Source: Spirochaetia bacterium
GTDB lineage: Bacteria; Spirochaetota; Spirochaetia; Sphaerochaetales; Sphaerochaetaceae
Reading direction: 5' to 3'
NCBI GenBank assembly: GCA_900769955.1
Contig: CAAGIP010000145.1
Span: 1 to 19,398, forward strand
Length of the DNA: 19,398 nucleotides
The notes below the pieces were generated by a model that worked only from the letters and a program-made list of their open reading frames with translations, was not told where the DNA came from and ran no database searches. Made by a program: the position numbers and the translations under genes. This document shows, piece by piece, positions 1 through 6,879 of this stretch; within the stretch, counting starts at the first letter, position 1, and the number at the start of each line of letters is the position of its first letter.

Positions 1-873
1 AACTTCTGGTCAGCACTTGCAAGTCAGGATGTGAGACTTCTGGACCACATGGCTGAGGATATCCTCTCCATGGAGGACCACTGTTCCTTCGTGAACTACA
101 TAAGGTGTCATGATGACATCGGATGGGGACTTGATGAGGATTATGAGAGATTAATCGGAACCGATCCTCTGAAACACAAGATATTCCTTTACCGTTTCTT
201 TGAAGGTTCCTTCAAGGGTTCCTACAGCCTCGGTCAGCTATATAACTACGATGAAGCATCTCTGGATGCAAGAAGCTGCGGAACGACCGCATCGCTCTGC
301 GGTATTGAGAATGGCAGGAACCATTTTGATGATGAGCTCATCGCAAAGGGTGTTAAGAGGGACATGCTCATGCATGCAGCGCTCTACTCCTTCAGGGGGT
401 TCCCGATGCTCTCTTCCGGTGATGAGATCGGACAGCTCAATGACTGGTCCTACATGAATGACCCTGCGCGTGCCCTGGACAGCAGGAACCTCCACCGTTC
501 CCGCTTTAACTGGGCCAATGAGAGTAAGGCAGAGAGGGGTGAGGGCTATGAAGGCGAGATCTTCTCCGGAATCCTTACCCTTGACCGCGTGAGGAAAACC
601 GATCCCTGCTTTGCCCCCGAGGCCAAGGTGACGACCTGGAAGAGCCACTCCGACGGAGTCTTCTCGATCAGAAGGACAGTTGCCGGCCGTGACATGCTCT
701 GTGTCATGAATTTCCGTGATGCAGAAGAGAGCGTGCACTACGACTACTTCCTCGGTGATTACACCGATGTCTTCACGGGACGCACGGTCAATCCCGGACT
801 CGGCTTCGAGCTTGAGCCGTACGAATATCTTTATCTTGTTCAGGACAGTCAGGCATTTTCCTCCTCCTTTTGA
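1..873 (+). CDS. Amylosucrase-like GH13 enzyme, C-terminal part (5' end outside window)
   Basis: The frame is open from base 1, so the start and the catalytic nucleophile and acid/base regions lie outside the window. The 290 visible residues follow the amylosucrase (GH13_4) pattern. NYIRCHDDIGW at about 32-42 carries the conserved region IV His-Asp pair (H37, D38 in window numbering). A GTTASLCGIE block, then GDEIGQLND and HRSRFNW, resemble the Neisseria amylosucrase C-terminal half, followed by a beta-sandwich domain ending LEPYEYLYL. Amylosucrases use sucrose to build alpha-1,4-glucan and release fructose; some relatives are sucrose hydrolases or isomerases, and this part cannot separate them. 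It is followed by a hairpin terminator at 898-928 and converges on the pectate lyase-like gene. Confidence 0.85.
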   Translation, partial: NFWSALASQDVRLLDHMAEDILSMEDHCSFVNYIRCHDDIGWGLDEDYERLIGTDPLKHKIFLYRFFEGSFKGSYSLGQLYNYDEASLDARSCGTTASLCGIENGRNHFDDELIAKGVKRDMLMHAALYSFRGFPMLSSGDEIGQLNDWSYMNDPARALDSRNLHRSRFNWANESKAERGEGYEGEIFSGILTLDRVRKTDPCFAPEAKVTTWKSHSDGVFSIRRTVAGRDMLCVMNFRDAEESVHYDYFLGDYTDVFTGRTVNPGLGFELEPYEYLYLVQDSQAFSSSF

Positions 874-897
874 TGCCTGGTCTATGTGGTATACTTC

Positions 898-935
898 AGC
901 CTGCCGTCAGCATCTGAGACGGCAGGCTGTTTCAT
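898..935 (+). terminator. Terminator-like hairpin after the amylosucrase-like gene
   Basis: A perfect 11-bp inverted repeat (AGCCTGCCGTC at 898-908, GACGGCAGGCT at 918-928) with a 9-base loop starts 25 bases after the stop codon. The following GTTTCATGTT is only moderately T-rich. Confidence 0.7.
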
Positions 936-941
936 GTTAAG

Positions 942-981
942 ACCCTCATCGGGACTCCGATGGGGTTTATTGTCTTTATTT
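942..981. terminator. Hairpin between convergent genes
   Basis: ACCCTCATCGG (942-952) pairs with CCGATGGGGT (957-966) with one bulged T and a 4-base loop. It lies 10 bases past the pectate lyase-like stop on the minus strand. The T-rich flank is better on the plus strand (TTATTGTCTTTATTT), so it may act as a backup terminator for the amylosucrase-like gene, or serve both. Confidence 0.45.
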
Positions 982-2271
982 CGGCATTACTTCTCTTGTG
1001 TAGATCTTCAGCCACTCCTCAATTGAACCCGTGCATGGAGGAAGCTCCCTGTATGTGGGTTCCGCTGTTGGATAACCGCCGACTTCGTTCTGGCTGTCTA
1101 TTACCTTTCCTGTTCCGCTGTAAAACTCTTCAACAAGTCTTTTGTCCACATCATCACGGTCAGCGGGTCTGGCTCCTGAATACTTCAGGATGTAAGAGGG
1201 GACATCGGATGCACTCATGACGGTAAGGCCATCGATCCAGATGGGTTTTTCGTCAAGAAGGGTGACGGGAATTGACTCGTCGGTAAGCTTTCCCGGTGTG
1301 ACACCGTCAGCTTTAACGATGATGTTGTCTTCCATATAGCATCTTTCATCATTTTCCGGATAGTTGGAGCCTACCATGGCAGCCACCACGGTTGACGGGC
1401 CTTCCTTCTCGTAGTTTCCGACAATTGATACGACGGGAGTTGAGGGCTGTTCCTCAAGTCCCTTCCACTCCTTTGGTATCCAGGAGAGCCTGATGGCCCA
1501 TGCACCGGGATCATAAATAAGATTATTGACGATGAGACCGGATGAGTTGCCCTTGAACCAGGGGTTTCTCTCATAGTTATGAGCGTAGTAGTTTCCTATG
1601 ATCGCAATGTTGGTGCAGTCATCCATGACCAGAGTTCCCATTGAGTGGTTCATCGTCTGTTTTTTGTGAACCGACCACGCCAGACACTCGCTTATAAAGT
1701 TGTTTGAGTATGTAATGTCATGGGATGCATTCTCAGGCCCATATCCTCTCTTTCCTGAAACTGAAAGGTTTTCGTCAACGCCCCAGGAAACGGAGCAGTG
1801 GTCGACTACAATATTATATGAGTTGCCGTTTGCGGCAGTTGAGATTTCGGGTTCATAGCCTTCTCCGATTTCAGCACCGGCATCTCCCATCCTGAAGCGG
1901 ACATGCTGCATGACGATGTCGTGAGTATTGAATGTGAGTCCTCCCCTGATGAACGTGATGCCGGGTGACGGGGCAGTCTGTCCCGCGATCGTGAGGTACG
2001 GATTGTTTATCTTGATCTGCTTTTTGTTAAGATCGATTATTCCTCCCATCTCGAATACAACTACTCTCGGTCCTTCCGCTTCAACCGCTTCCTTAAAGGA
2101 ACCGGGGCCGTCGCTGTTAAGGTTCGTGACCTTTATGATCCTGCCGTCAAGTCCTCCTCTTGTCTGAACGCCATAGCCTTCAAACGGCTTTGTCTCCGGT
2201 TCCATCGCACCCTGTGCGAAAAGAAGTGATGCGATGCAAACAATCAGAAACAGTGAAAAAATCCTTTTCAT
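976..2271 (-). CDS. Secreted polysaccharide lyase family 1 (pectate lyase-like) protein
   Basis: The 431-residue product begins MKRIFSLFLIVCIASLLFAQG, a signal peptide probably cut after FA with no lipobox Cys. The mature part has the PL1 right-handed beta-helix pattern: RGGLDG (38-43), LNSDGPGSFKEAV near 51-63, PRVVVFEMGG near 68-77, then VVDHCSVSWGVDE (155-167, the PL1 'DHCS.SWG' signature) and NYERNPW near 232-238 with a candidate catalytic Arg. It would cleave pectate or a related uronate polymer by beta-elimination outside the cytoplasm. The start at 2271 is chosen over an in-frame start at 2400 because GGGAGG sits 6 bases upstream, the signal peptide follows, and the longer form starts inside a terminator hairpin. 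The nearby GntP permease fits uptake of sugar acids. Exact substrate is unknown. Confidence 0.85.
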   Translation of the reverse strand: MKRIFSLFLIVCIASLLFAQGAMEPETKPFEGYGVQTRGGLDGRIIKVTNLNSDGPGSFKEAVEAEGPRVVVFEMGGIIDLNKKQIKINNPYLTIAGQTAPSPGITFIRGGLTFNTHDIVMQHVRFRMGDAGAEIGEGYEPEISTAANGNSYNIVVDHCSVSWGVDENLSVSGKRGYGPENASHDITYSNNFISECLAWSVHKKQTMNHSMGTLVMDDCTNIAIIGNYYAHNYERNPWFKGNSSGLIVNNLIYDPGAWAIRLSWIPKEWKGLEEQPSTPVVSIVGNYEKEGPSTVVAAMVGSNYPENDERCYMEDNIIVKADGVTPGKLTDESIPVTLLDEKPIWIDGLTVMSASDVPSYILKYSGARPADRDDVDKRLVEEFYSGTGKVIDSQNEVGGYPTAEPTYRELPPCTGSIEEWLKIYTREVMPK

Positions 2272-2298
2272 GAAATTCCTCCCTTTTCTTCCATTGTT

Positions 2299-2349
2299 GT
2301 GACCGGTCAGGGAGAGCAGAAAGTGACAGATTGCGTACTCAGGTGACAG
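2299..2349 (-). promoter_or_regulatory. Direct repeats upstream of the pectate lyase-like gene, possible operator
   Basis: On the plus strand GTGACAG occurs at 2323-2329 and 2343-2349, exactly 20 bp apart (about two helical turns). A third GTGAC is at 2299-2303, where it joins the palindrome GACCGGTC (2301-2308). This lies between the upstream terminator and the ribosome binding site, where a promoter must sit. No convincing -35/-10 pair was found. The regulator is unknown. Confidence 0.3.
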
Positions 2350-2375
2350 TTTTTTTAAATCGGACTCATCGATCC

Positions 2376-2433
2376 TGAAAACAGAACAGGCCCGAAGCAT
2401 ATGCCTCAGGCCTGAGATGTTTTTTTTGTTTTA
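2376..2433 (-). terminator. Strong, possibly bidirectional terminator between GntP and lyase genes
   Basis: 2387-2400 and 2401-2414 form a near-perfect 14-bp inverted repeat (CAGGCCTGAGGCAT / ATGCTTCGGGCCTG on the minus strand, with G-U pairs). It follows the GntP stop. Minus-strand transcripts meet TTCTGTTTT after the stem; on the plus strand an 8-T run follows at 2420-2427, so it could stop transcription both ways. Confidence 0.75.
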
Positions 2434-3807
2434 TCAGATCAGGAAGAGTGAGAGGATCCAGGTGAAGATGATACCGACAACACCCATGATGCCTGTCATT
2501 GCTGACTGAGTCTTATAACCGTCAGTCGTTTCGATCTGACCGAACCTGGTGACAACCCAGAAGTAAGAGTCGTTCGCATGGGACACGGTCATTGCACCTG
2601 CCGCAATTGCCATGACTGTGAGAACGCCTGCCATCGGGGTGTTGAGTCCGAGAAGGGACATCATTGAGCCCTTATCGGAAATTGCACCCATGATACCTGC
2701 AGTGGTTGTGAGGGCGACAGTGGATGAGCCCTGAGCGGTCTTGAGGATCGCGGATACCAGGAACGGGAAGAAGATGCCGATTTTGGCAAGGATGGCCGCA
2801 TGCTCCTGCATGTAACCGACAAAGCCTGCCTCTGAGATTACCTTGCCCAGTACTCCGCCTGCAGCGGTGACGAAGAGGATCGGGCCGACTACACGCAGTG
2901 TGTCATCGACGATTTTGTAGAAGTCGCCGAGTTTCTTCTGCTGGGCAAGCAGGATGACGCCGAACACCACGCCGATCGCAAGTGCGATGATCGGGGTACC
3001 GATAAAGGTGAAGAAGGTCTTTGCTGCTCCCCCGACTCCTGCCATGCCGATAATTGAGGAAAGGGCCATGCAGATGATCGGGATGATGATCGGGGCAAGT
3101 GCCATGAAGCCGTTCGGGAGTTTACCGAAGCTCTTAAGCAGTGCTTTATACTCCTTTTCGGAGGTTTCCTGACTGTCTTCAACGGTTCTGACTTTCTTTC
3201 CGATGTAGTTGGCATAGAAGTAAGCTGCAATAAGACACGGAATTGAAACAAGTGCGCCGATTCCCATTACCAGGAGAAGGTGTTCACCTACACCGAGGGT
3301 GTTCGCTGCCGCGATCGGACCGGGTGTGGGCGGGATGAATACGTGAGCGGTATAGAGACCTGCCGAGAGGCATACTGTCAGTGCGACGGATGAGTAGCCT
3401 GTCTTTTTCTGAAGTGACCTTCTGATCGGGTCGAGGATTACAAAGCCGGAGTCACAGAAGACGGGGATCGAAACGACCCAGCCCATAAGTTCCATTGCCA
3501 CATCGGGGTGCTTTTTGCCCACGACCTTAACAACCATCTCGGCAAGCTTCAGAGCGCCTCCTGTCTTTTCGAGAATGGTGCCGATGATGGCTCCGAGGAT
3601 GATCACGATACCGATTGATGAGAAGGTACCGGAGAATCCTGCACCGATCATGGAAGGAATCTTCCCGAGCGGGATACCCACGATGAGTGCAAGGATGAGT
3701 GAAATCGCCATAAGGGCGATGAACGGATGGACGTGTGCTTTGCTGATCGCGAGGATCATGATGACGATCGCAACCACGAAAGCAATGATTAGACCTACGC
3801 CAGACAT
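2434..3807 (-). CDS. GntP-family (gluconate/sugar-acid:H+ symporter-like) permease
   Basis: This 457-residue, very hydrophobic protein has about 12 predicted membrane segments and family hallmarks: SIPVFCDSGFVIL, the FIPPTPGPIAAA loop, KTAQGSSTVAL and a MTVSHANDSYFWVVTRF block near the C-terminus. GntP members import gluconate, fructuronate, D-serine or related hydroxy/keto acids with protons. The length matches E. coli GntP/GntT (about 440-450). The start at 3807 has AGGAGG 8 bases upstream. The gene ends with tandem stops (TGA TAA) and a terminator, so it is probably transcribed separately from the lyase gene. Closeness to a pectate lyase suggests a uronate-derived substrate, but the sequence does not fix it. 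Confidence 0.9.
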   Translation of the reverse strand: MSGVGLIIAFVVAIVIMILAISKAHVHPFIALMAISLILALIVGIPLGKIPSMIGAGFSGTFSSIGIVIILGAIIGTILEKTGGALKLAEMVVKVVGKKHPDVAMELMGWVVSIPVFCDSGFVILDPIRRSLQKKTGYSSVALTVCLSAGLYTAHVFIPPTPGPIAAANTLGVGEHLLLVMGIGALVSIPCLIAAYFYANYIGKKVRTVEDSQETSEKEYKALLKSFGKLPNGFMALAPIIIPIICMALSSIIGMAGVGGAAKTFFTFIGTPIIALAIGVVFGVILLAQQKKLGDFYKIVDDTLRVVGPILFVTAAGGVLGKVISEAGFVGYMQEHAAILAKIGIFFPFLVSAILKTAQGSSTVALTTTAGIMGAISDKGSMMSLLGLNTPMAGVLTVMAIAAGAMTVSHANDSYFWVVTRFGQIETTDGYKTQSAMTGIMGVVGIIFTWILSLFLI

Positions 3808-3857
3808 ATTGATGTCCTCCTTTTTATGCCACTAAGCTTAAACCCGCTTTTTTATGC

Positions 3858-3874
3858 GTACAAGAAAAATGTAC
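3858..3874. promoter_or_regulatory. Small inverted repeat in the divergent promoter region
   Basis: GTACA (3858-3862) and TGTAC (3870-3874) are separated by AGAAAAA, in the 138-base gap (3808-3945) between divergently transcribed gntP-like and nucleoside phosphorylase genes. Promoters for both must lie in this gap. No clear -35/-10 pairs were seen. The repeat is short and may be chance. Confidence 0.2.
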
Positions 3875-3945
3875 ACTTCTTTACACAGTTTTCACGCGAC
3901 ATGGGACAAGTCTGTGTGGTAGACTGCCCTGATAAGGGAGGTAAT

Positions 3946-4707
3946 ATGGGACCGGCGTCTTTCTATGATTCAGATGATGTCATAATCACACCGGAGAATC
4001 TCTTCGGTAAGCGGGATAAAATAGCTGATGTATGCATAGTCACCTTCTCGAAGGAAGTATATGGCCATTTCATGTCAGCCTTCGAAAGCAGCGAGGCTGC
4101 GGTCCTTCATGCCGCATGCGGTGACATTCCGGTCAGGAAGTTCACTCTGGAAGGAAAGCCCGTGCTCATTTATCTTTCCTATACAGGTGCTCCTGCGGCA
4201 GGTGCTATCATGGATGAAGTGCGCTGCATGACGGGGGCATCCAGGTTCATCGTCTTCGGTTCCTGCGGAAGCCTCGATTCAAAAGCAACGTGCGGGCATC
4301 TCATCGTTCCTGATGCCGCATACAGGGCAGAGGGGTTTTCCTATCACTTCGCACCTCCTTCCGACTACATTGAGATAAGAAATCATGAGACGGTCAGCAA
4401 CATACTTGTCCGCAGCGGATATCCGGTCGTGAAAGGGCACACCTGGACTACCGATGCTTTCTACCATGAGACAGTGAAGTGCCGTGATGAGAGGAGAAGG
4501 GAAGGGTGTATCTGCGTTGAAATGGAAGCAGCGGCCCTCCAGGCCATCTGTGACTACAGGGGCATTGACCTCTATACTTTCTTCTTTGCAGGCGATCTGC
4601 TCGATGGAGATGTGTGGGATCCTGCGGAACTTGTGCATGATAAACAGACAAAACACCAGCTGGACTGCTTTTCAGCTGCCCTCTCTCTGGCTAAGGAGCT
4701 TATATGA
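3946..4707 (+). CDS. Nucleoside phosphorylase (PNP/uridine phosphorylase family)
   Basis: The 253-residue product matches the PNP_UDP_1 fold: YTGAPAAGAIMDEV near 79-92 (phosphate-side loop), FGSCGSLDS near 104-112, TWTTDAFYHE near 166-175, and VEMEAAAL at 191-198, the ribose-binding 'ME' signature of the family. AGDLLDG near 215-221 places an Asp (D217) where purine nucleoside phosphorylases have their catalytic Asp. It would split a nucleoside with phosphate into base and (deoxy)ribose-1-phosphate in the cytoplasm. Purine versus uridine preference cannot be told. The start at 3946 has GGGAGG 4 bases upstream; an in-frame start at 3826 would add 40 residues unlike the family. Its stop overlaps the next start (ATGA, 4704-4707). 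Confidence 0.85.
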   Translation: MGPASFYDSDDVIITPENLFGKRDKIADVCIVTFSKEVYGHFMSAFESSEAAVLHAACGDIPVRKFTLEGKPVLIYLSYTGAPAAGAIMDEVRCMTGASRFIVFGSCGSLDSKATCGHLIVPDAAYRAEGFSYHFAPPSDYIEIRNHETVSNILVRSGYPVVKGHTWTTDAFYHETVKCRDERRREGCICVEMEAAALQAICDYRGIDLYTFFFAGDLLDGDVWDPAELVHDKQTKHQLDCFSAALSLAKELI

Positions 4708-5195
4708 CATACAGAAATCCATGCGGTGATGATGCCGCCGAGATGATCAGGTACATAAAGAGCGTGGGAGGCGAGAGTGACAATCTTACTTTCGGTTCCG
4801 AAGGTCTTCCCCTAACTGAAGAGCAGGAAAGGGCGTTTCTTTCCAAAACAAATCCGAATGCATACATCATCATCGCGGTTGATGATGACGGACGCATCAC
4901 GGGCGATGCCTCACTGGAGAGGGGGCCGAGGAGGCTGTCCCATGCCGCAGAGCTCGGGATCTCAACCCTTAAGGAGTACTGGGGACAGGGAATAGGGTCC
5001 CGCCTCATGGAAGAGATGATATCGTATGCGAAAATAAACGGGATAACAAAGATCAATCTCCGTGTCAGGGCCGATAACGAAAGGGCAAAGGCGCTCTATA
5101 AAAAGTTCGGCTTTGTGAAGGAAGGTGATGACAGGCGCATGATGAGAATTGACGGGGAGTACTTCGACGGCGAACACTGGGGCCTTGTTCTCTGA
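4704..5195 (+). CDS. GNAT-family N-acetyltransferase
   Basis: This 163-residue protein has the GNAT fold: ELGISTLKEYWGQGIGSRLM near 83-102, where QGIGSR is the acetyl-CoA pyrophosphate-binding motif A, and DNERAKALYKKFGF near 124-137 is motif B. It transfers an acetyl group from acetyl-CoA to an amine, but the acceptor cannot be predicted. The start overlaps the upstream stop as ATGA and the stop overlaps the next start as TGATG, so all three genes are probably translated from one message. A role in protecting or modifying a product of its neighbours is possible but unsupported. Confidence 0.88.
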   Translation: MTYRNPCGDDAAEMIRYIKSVGGESDNLTFGSEGLPLTEEQERAFLSKTNPNAYIIIAVDDDGRITGDASLERGPRRLSHAAELGISTLKEYWGQGIGSRLMEEMISYAKINGITKINLRVRADNERAKALYKKFGFVKEGDDRRMMRIDGEYFDGEHWGLVL

Positions 5196-6037
5196 TGGGA
5201 CCTCTTCTCGTAATTGACGGCAATAACCTCCTCTTTCAGATGTTCTACGGGATGCCTGCTCCCGTTTACAGCAAAAGTGGGAAGAGCATCCATGCAACGA
5301 TCGGATTTATCTCCTTCGTCCTGAAGCAGGTGAAACTGCTCGGGGCCGAAGGAGTATGCGTCGTCTTCGACAGCGACACATCTGCTGAGCGCCATGAACT
5401 CCTGCCTCAGTACAAGGCCGACAGACCCGACTGGAATGAGATGGATGAAAACGAGATCCCGTTTTCAGAGGAGGAAAACATCGTGAGGTGCCTCCGTTAT
5501 CTCGGTATCGAGCCCGTGTACTCCGTCGGCATGGAAGCCGATGACGTCATCGCGACGATCGCAAAGAGATACGGGTCTGAGCGTGATGTAATCATCTCCT
5601 CATTTGACAGTGATTTCTTCCAGCTTATCAATGACCATGTATCGGTACTGCGTTACAGGGGTAAGGCTTCCGTTATGTGGGATAAAGCGTATTTCAGTGA
5701 GAAATACGGTTTTTCCCCTGAACACTATGCCCTCTGGAAGTCTGTTGTCGGGGATAAAAGCGACAACATCCCCGGCGTTCCCGGAATAGGTGAGAAGAGA
5801 GGATCGGCACTGATGAGGGAGTATGCACTTACGGGAGAACTGAAGGGTGAATGTATGACGGAGCGCTTAAGGAACAGTCTTTCCGATAATATGGAAACAG
5901 TGGAAAGGAACCTTAAGCTGATAAAGCTTTCAGAACGGACTGAAGTTGTCTTTGATGATCCTGAGTTTTCCTTTGACAGGGAGAGAATGGCACTTTCCAA
6001 CTCCGAAGTCCTTTCGGCATGTTCTGTTTTTGATTAA
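5195..6037 (+). CDS. Stand-alone 5'-3' exonuclease / flap endonuclease (PolA N-domain-like)
   Basis: The 280-residue protein equals the 5'-nuclease domain of DNA polymerase I with no polymerase part. Metal-binding acidic residues are all present: IDGNN (D8), VVFDSD (D59), MEADDVIAT (E114, D116, D117), SSFDSDFFQL (D138, D140) and GDKSDNIPGVPGIG (187-200; D187 and D190 plus the helix-three-turn-helix). RHELLPQYKADR near 66-77 matches the basic/arch region. Such proteins (E. coli ExoIX/Xni, B. subtilis YpcP class) remove 5' flaps or degrade DNA or RNA 5'-3'; they usually back up Pol I in primer removal. Its one-base overlap with the GNAT gene and operon with a nucleoside phosphorylase also fit nucleic-acid turnover. 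Confidence 0.9.
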   Translation: MGPLLVIDGNNLLFQMFYGMPAPVYSKSGKSIHATIGFISFVLKQVKLLGAEGVCVVFDSDTSAERHELLPQYKADRPDWNEMDENEIPFSEEENIVRCLRYLGIEPVYSVGMEADDVIATIAKRYGSERDVIISSFDSDFFQLINDHVSVLRYRGKASVMWDKAYFSEKYGFSPEHYALWKSVVGDKSDNIPGVPGIGEKRGSALMREYALTGELKGECMTERLRNSLSDNMETVERNLKLIKLSERTEVVFDDPEFSFDRERMALSNSEVLSACSVFD

Positions 6038-6050
6038 TTCCTTCAAAATC

Positions 6051-6087
6051 TCCACATAATTTCACAAAATGTAGTATGCTGTGAAAT
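6051..6087 (+). promoter_or_regulatory. Candidate promoter and operator upstream of the RDD gene
   Basis: An 8-bp perfect inverted repeat (ATTTCACA at 6059-6066, TGTGAAAT at 6080-6087, 13-base spacer) lies directly against the ribosome binding site. A possible promoter overlaps it: TCCACA (6051-6056), 18-base spacer, TATGCT (6075-6080). Each box matches the sigma-70 consensus at 4 of 6 positions. A repressor here would control the RDD gene and possibly the importer genes downstream. Confidence 0.35.
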
Positions 6088-6098
6088 AAGGAGGAGCA

Positions 6099-6866
6099 AT
6101 GATTGAGGAAATACAGCGTGCGGATATATGGAAACGCATCTCTGCAGGACTTTTCGATTTCATCATGACAGGCATTCTCTCTGTGCTCTTCATCTTCCTC
6201 CTTTCAGCACTCTTCGGTTATAACCGTGCAAATGACTCCCTTAAGGCAAAGTACTCTGAATACGAGCAGAGGCATGGTGTTGTTTTTCAGATAACAGCTG
6301 ACGAATATGACTCATACTCACCTTCAGAGCGTGAACGCTGGGACGCGGCCTATGATGATCTTGCCGGGGATGAAAGTGTTTCAGCGCTTTACACAAAGGT
6401 TGTCAACCTAACGCTCCTGATGACGACCTTTGGCATCCTGCTTGCTTTCCTTGTCTGGGAATTTGCCGTTCCGCTTATGATCGGGAACGGACAGACCGTG
6501 GGAAAGAAAGTATTCGGTATCTGTCTCATGCGTACTTCAACGGTTAAAATCAATGCGCTCTGTCTCTTCATCAGGACGGTGCTCGGAAAGTTCACCATCG
6601 AAACGATGATTGGCGTATATATAGTGATAATGATCAGCTTCAATGCAATCGGGATAATCGGATCCGTGATCCTCATTCTCATACCGGCACTGAACCTGAT
6701 CTTCTTTTTTTCTAAGGGTACAAGACCCCTCATTCATGATCTTCTTGCCGATACGTGCGTCGTTGACTATGCATCACAGGAGATCTTTGAAAGTGAGGAA
6801 GCACTGCTTGAGGCAAAGAAGGCACTTGCCCGTGAAAGGGCTGAAGCCAGGGACAGAACATACTGA
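6099..6866 (+). CDS. RDD-family membrane protein
   Basis: This 255-residue membrane protein has the RDD hallmarks: Arg and Asp in the first membrane helix (KRISAGLFDFIMTG, near 12-25), GQTVGKKVFGI in the middle, and HDLLADTCVVD after the last helix. Four or five membrane segments are visible, with a roughly 60-residue hydrophilic loop after the first and a charged, Glu/Ala/Arg-rich helical tail (near 227-255). RDD proteins are mostly of unknown function; some have been linked to ion transport. The start at 6099 has AAGGAGGAG just upstream. Its stop lies 13 bases before the importer ATPase start, so it is probably in the same operon, though its role there is unclear. Confidence 0.8.
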   Translation: MIEEIQRADIWKRISAGLFDFIMTGILSVLFIFLLSALFGYNRANDSLKAKYSEYEQRHGVVFQITADEYDSYSPSERERWDAAYDDLAGDESVSALYTKVVNLTLLMTTFGILLAFLVWEFAVPLMIGNGQTVGKKVFGICLMRTSTVKINALCLFIRTVLGKFTIETMIGVYIVIMISFNAIGIIGSVILILIPALNLIFFFSKGTRPLIHDLLADTCVVDYASQEIFESEEALLEAKKALARERAEARDRTY

Positions 6867-6879
6867 GGAAGATGAGGAT

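Noticed and set aside
238..738. Minus-strand 166-codon open frame
   Set aside because: It lies opposite the amylosucrase-like gene and shows no domain or ribosome binding site.
2272..2400. N-terminal extension of the pectate lyase-like gene to 2400
   Set aside because: It starts inside a terminator hairpin, and the signal peptide with a good ribosome binding site begins at 2271.
3826..3945. 40-residue extension of the nucleoside phosphorylase
   Set aside because: It runs through the divergent promoter region, is unlike the family, and GGGAGG directly precedes the ATG at 3946.
6736..6879. 48-residue extension of the importer ATPase
   Set aside because: It overlaps the RDD coding sequence in another frame; the ABC domain begins at 6880.
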